From the NCBI GenBank assembly GCA_002077045.2, contig KZ111157.1, positions 1-64,000 on the forward strand: 64,000 nt of DNA, given 5' to 3'. Under the pieces are notes generated by a model. That model searched no databases, had not been told where the DNA came from, and worked only from the letters and a program-made list of their open reading frames with translations. The position numbers were made by a program, and so were the translations under genes. This DNA comes from Rachicladosporium sp. CCFEE 5018. Lineage: Eukaryota; Ascomycota; Dothideomycetes; Cladosporiales; Cladosporiaceae. Position 1 is the first letter of the stretch; the number at the start of each line of letters is the position of its first letter. Below are positions 63,535-64,000 of the stretch, one piece after another.

Positions 63535-63659
63535 GCAAGGCCACGAACGCCATACGCAGCTGGCTGGCGACACTGGATCAGCCGCTGGACCAGAAGCGCG
63601 GCAGCTCACACGTCCGTATACTCGGCGCTAGATGCAAGCAGCAAACGATAGAGCACAGC

Positions 63660-64000
63660 TCAATGTCCCTTCAACCACCCTACCATCTGCGCAAAAGCCT
63701 GCCCCTGCTTCTCCACAATGCTCGCCTCACCATAGTCTCCCAGCACCGCAAACCCATGCGGCACATCCTTATACACCTCCTCTACAACCTCCACACTCCG
63801 TTTCCGCAGCGCTTTCACGCCCTTCTCCCTCACGTCATCCGGGAACAGACTGTCGTTCTCGACCGCCACGATTCCAACCGGAACCTCCACCTTCGCAAAG
63901 TCCTGCGCCGAGATCAAAGTTCCATGCGCGATAGCGCCGACTTTGATCGCAGCGCCGTGTTTCGCCATGCCCTCTTCTGCCGTAGATTCTGGTGCGCGAT
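63660..64000 (-). CDS. Dienelactone hydrolase family protein, 3' part only
   Basis: The C-terminal part of a second family member; the frame is open to the window edge, so the N-terminus and nucleophile lie outside. It shows the acid region VAVENDSLFPDD and the histidine region VYKDVPHGFAVLGDYG, in the usual order, and a final helix QAFAQMVGWLKGH. It belongs to the same family as 59908-60907 but is not close to it in sequence. Confidence 0.85.
   Translation of the reverse strand, partial: RAPESTAEEGMAKHGAAIKVGAIAHGTLISAQDFAKVEVPVGIVAVENDSLFPDDVREKGVKALRKRSVEVVEEVYKDVPHGFAVLGDYGEASIVEKQGQAFAQMVGWLKGH

Noticed and set aside
1..64000. tRNA, rRNA or CRISPR features
   Set aside because: Reading both strands for B-box-like GGTTCGANNCC sites and regular repeat-spacer patterns gave only matches inside coding sequence or none; a dedicated scan would be needed to exclude a divergent tRNA.

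Overview
The window is nuclear DNA of a filamentous ascomycete. Its genes carry short (about 50-120 nt) introns with GT..AG ends and CTAAC/CTGAC-type branch points, intergenic regions are compact, and the genes are ordinary fungal ones (BUB1, ATG9, DBP3, ISC1, GND1, PHB2, UBP14, SLD5, Zn2Cys6 and Myb regulators). The style fits Dothideomycetes. A black yeast with a duplicated or hybrid genome (Hortaea werneckii or a relative) is a plausible but unproven source.

The layout is dominated by one large direct repeat. Bases 3229-26700 and 26801-48982 carry the same genes in the same order and orientation, separated by a run of exactly 100 N. The order in each unit is: Zn2Cys6 factor (-), DBP3 (+), a small Cys-rich protein (+), a thioredoxin (+), 6-phosphogluconate dehydrogenase (-), ISC1 phospholipase (-), three related F-box-type genes (+++), a small secreted protein (+), BUB1 (-), ATG9 (+), an NMT1/THI5-like protein (+) and a Reb1/TTF1-like Myb factor (-). 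The left contig ends inside the Myb gene and the right contig starts inside the Zn2Cys6 gene. Divergence is mosaic: identical over the 100 bases next to each side of the gap, about 85% in some coding stretches with silent changes only. This looks more like two overlapping contigs of homeologous or allelic chromosomes joined end to end than a genuine tandem duplication, but sequence alone cannot settle it.

The two copies have decayed differently. ATG9 is intact in copy 1 but has lost 919 bp in copy 2. F-box gene B is broken by different lesions in each copy. F-box gene C is intact in copy 1 and frameshifted in copy 2. The secreted protein is truncated in copy 1 and complete in copy 2. BUB1, DBP3, GND1, ISC1, the thioredoxin and the NMT1-like gene are open in both.

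The right part (48983-64000) is single copy: most of the Myb factor, a four-helix membrane protein, prohibitin PHB2, an L-type lectin cargo receptor with a KKXX tail, deubiquitinase UBP14, a dienelactone hydrolase, a distant paralog of the secreted protein, GINS subunit SLD5, and the 3' part of a second dienelactone hydrolase. The least described item is the secreted family. Its three members (17042, 40255, 61957) share intron positions, a DADGF/DSNGF-YGALDFDLT core and four conserved cysteines. I found no transposon, tRNA, rRNA or CRISPR.
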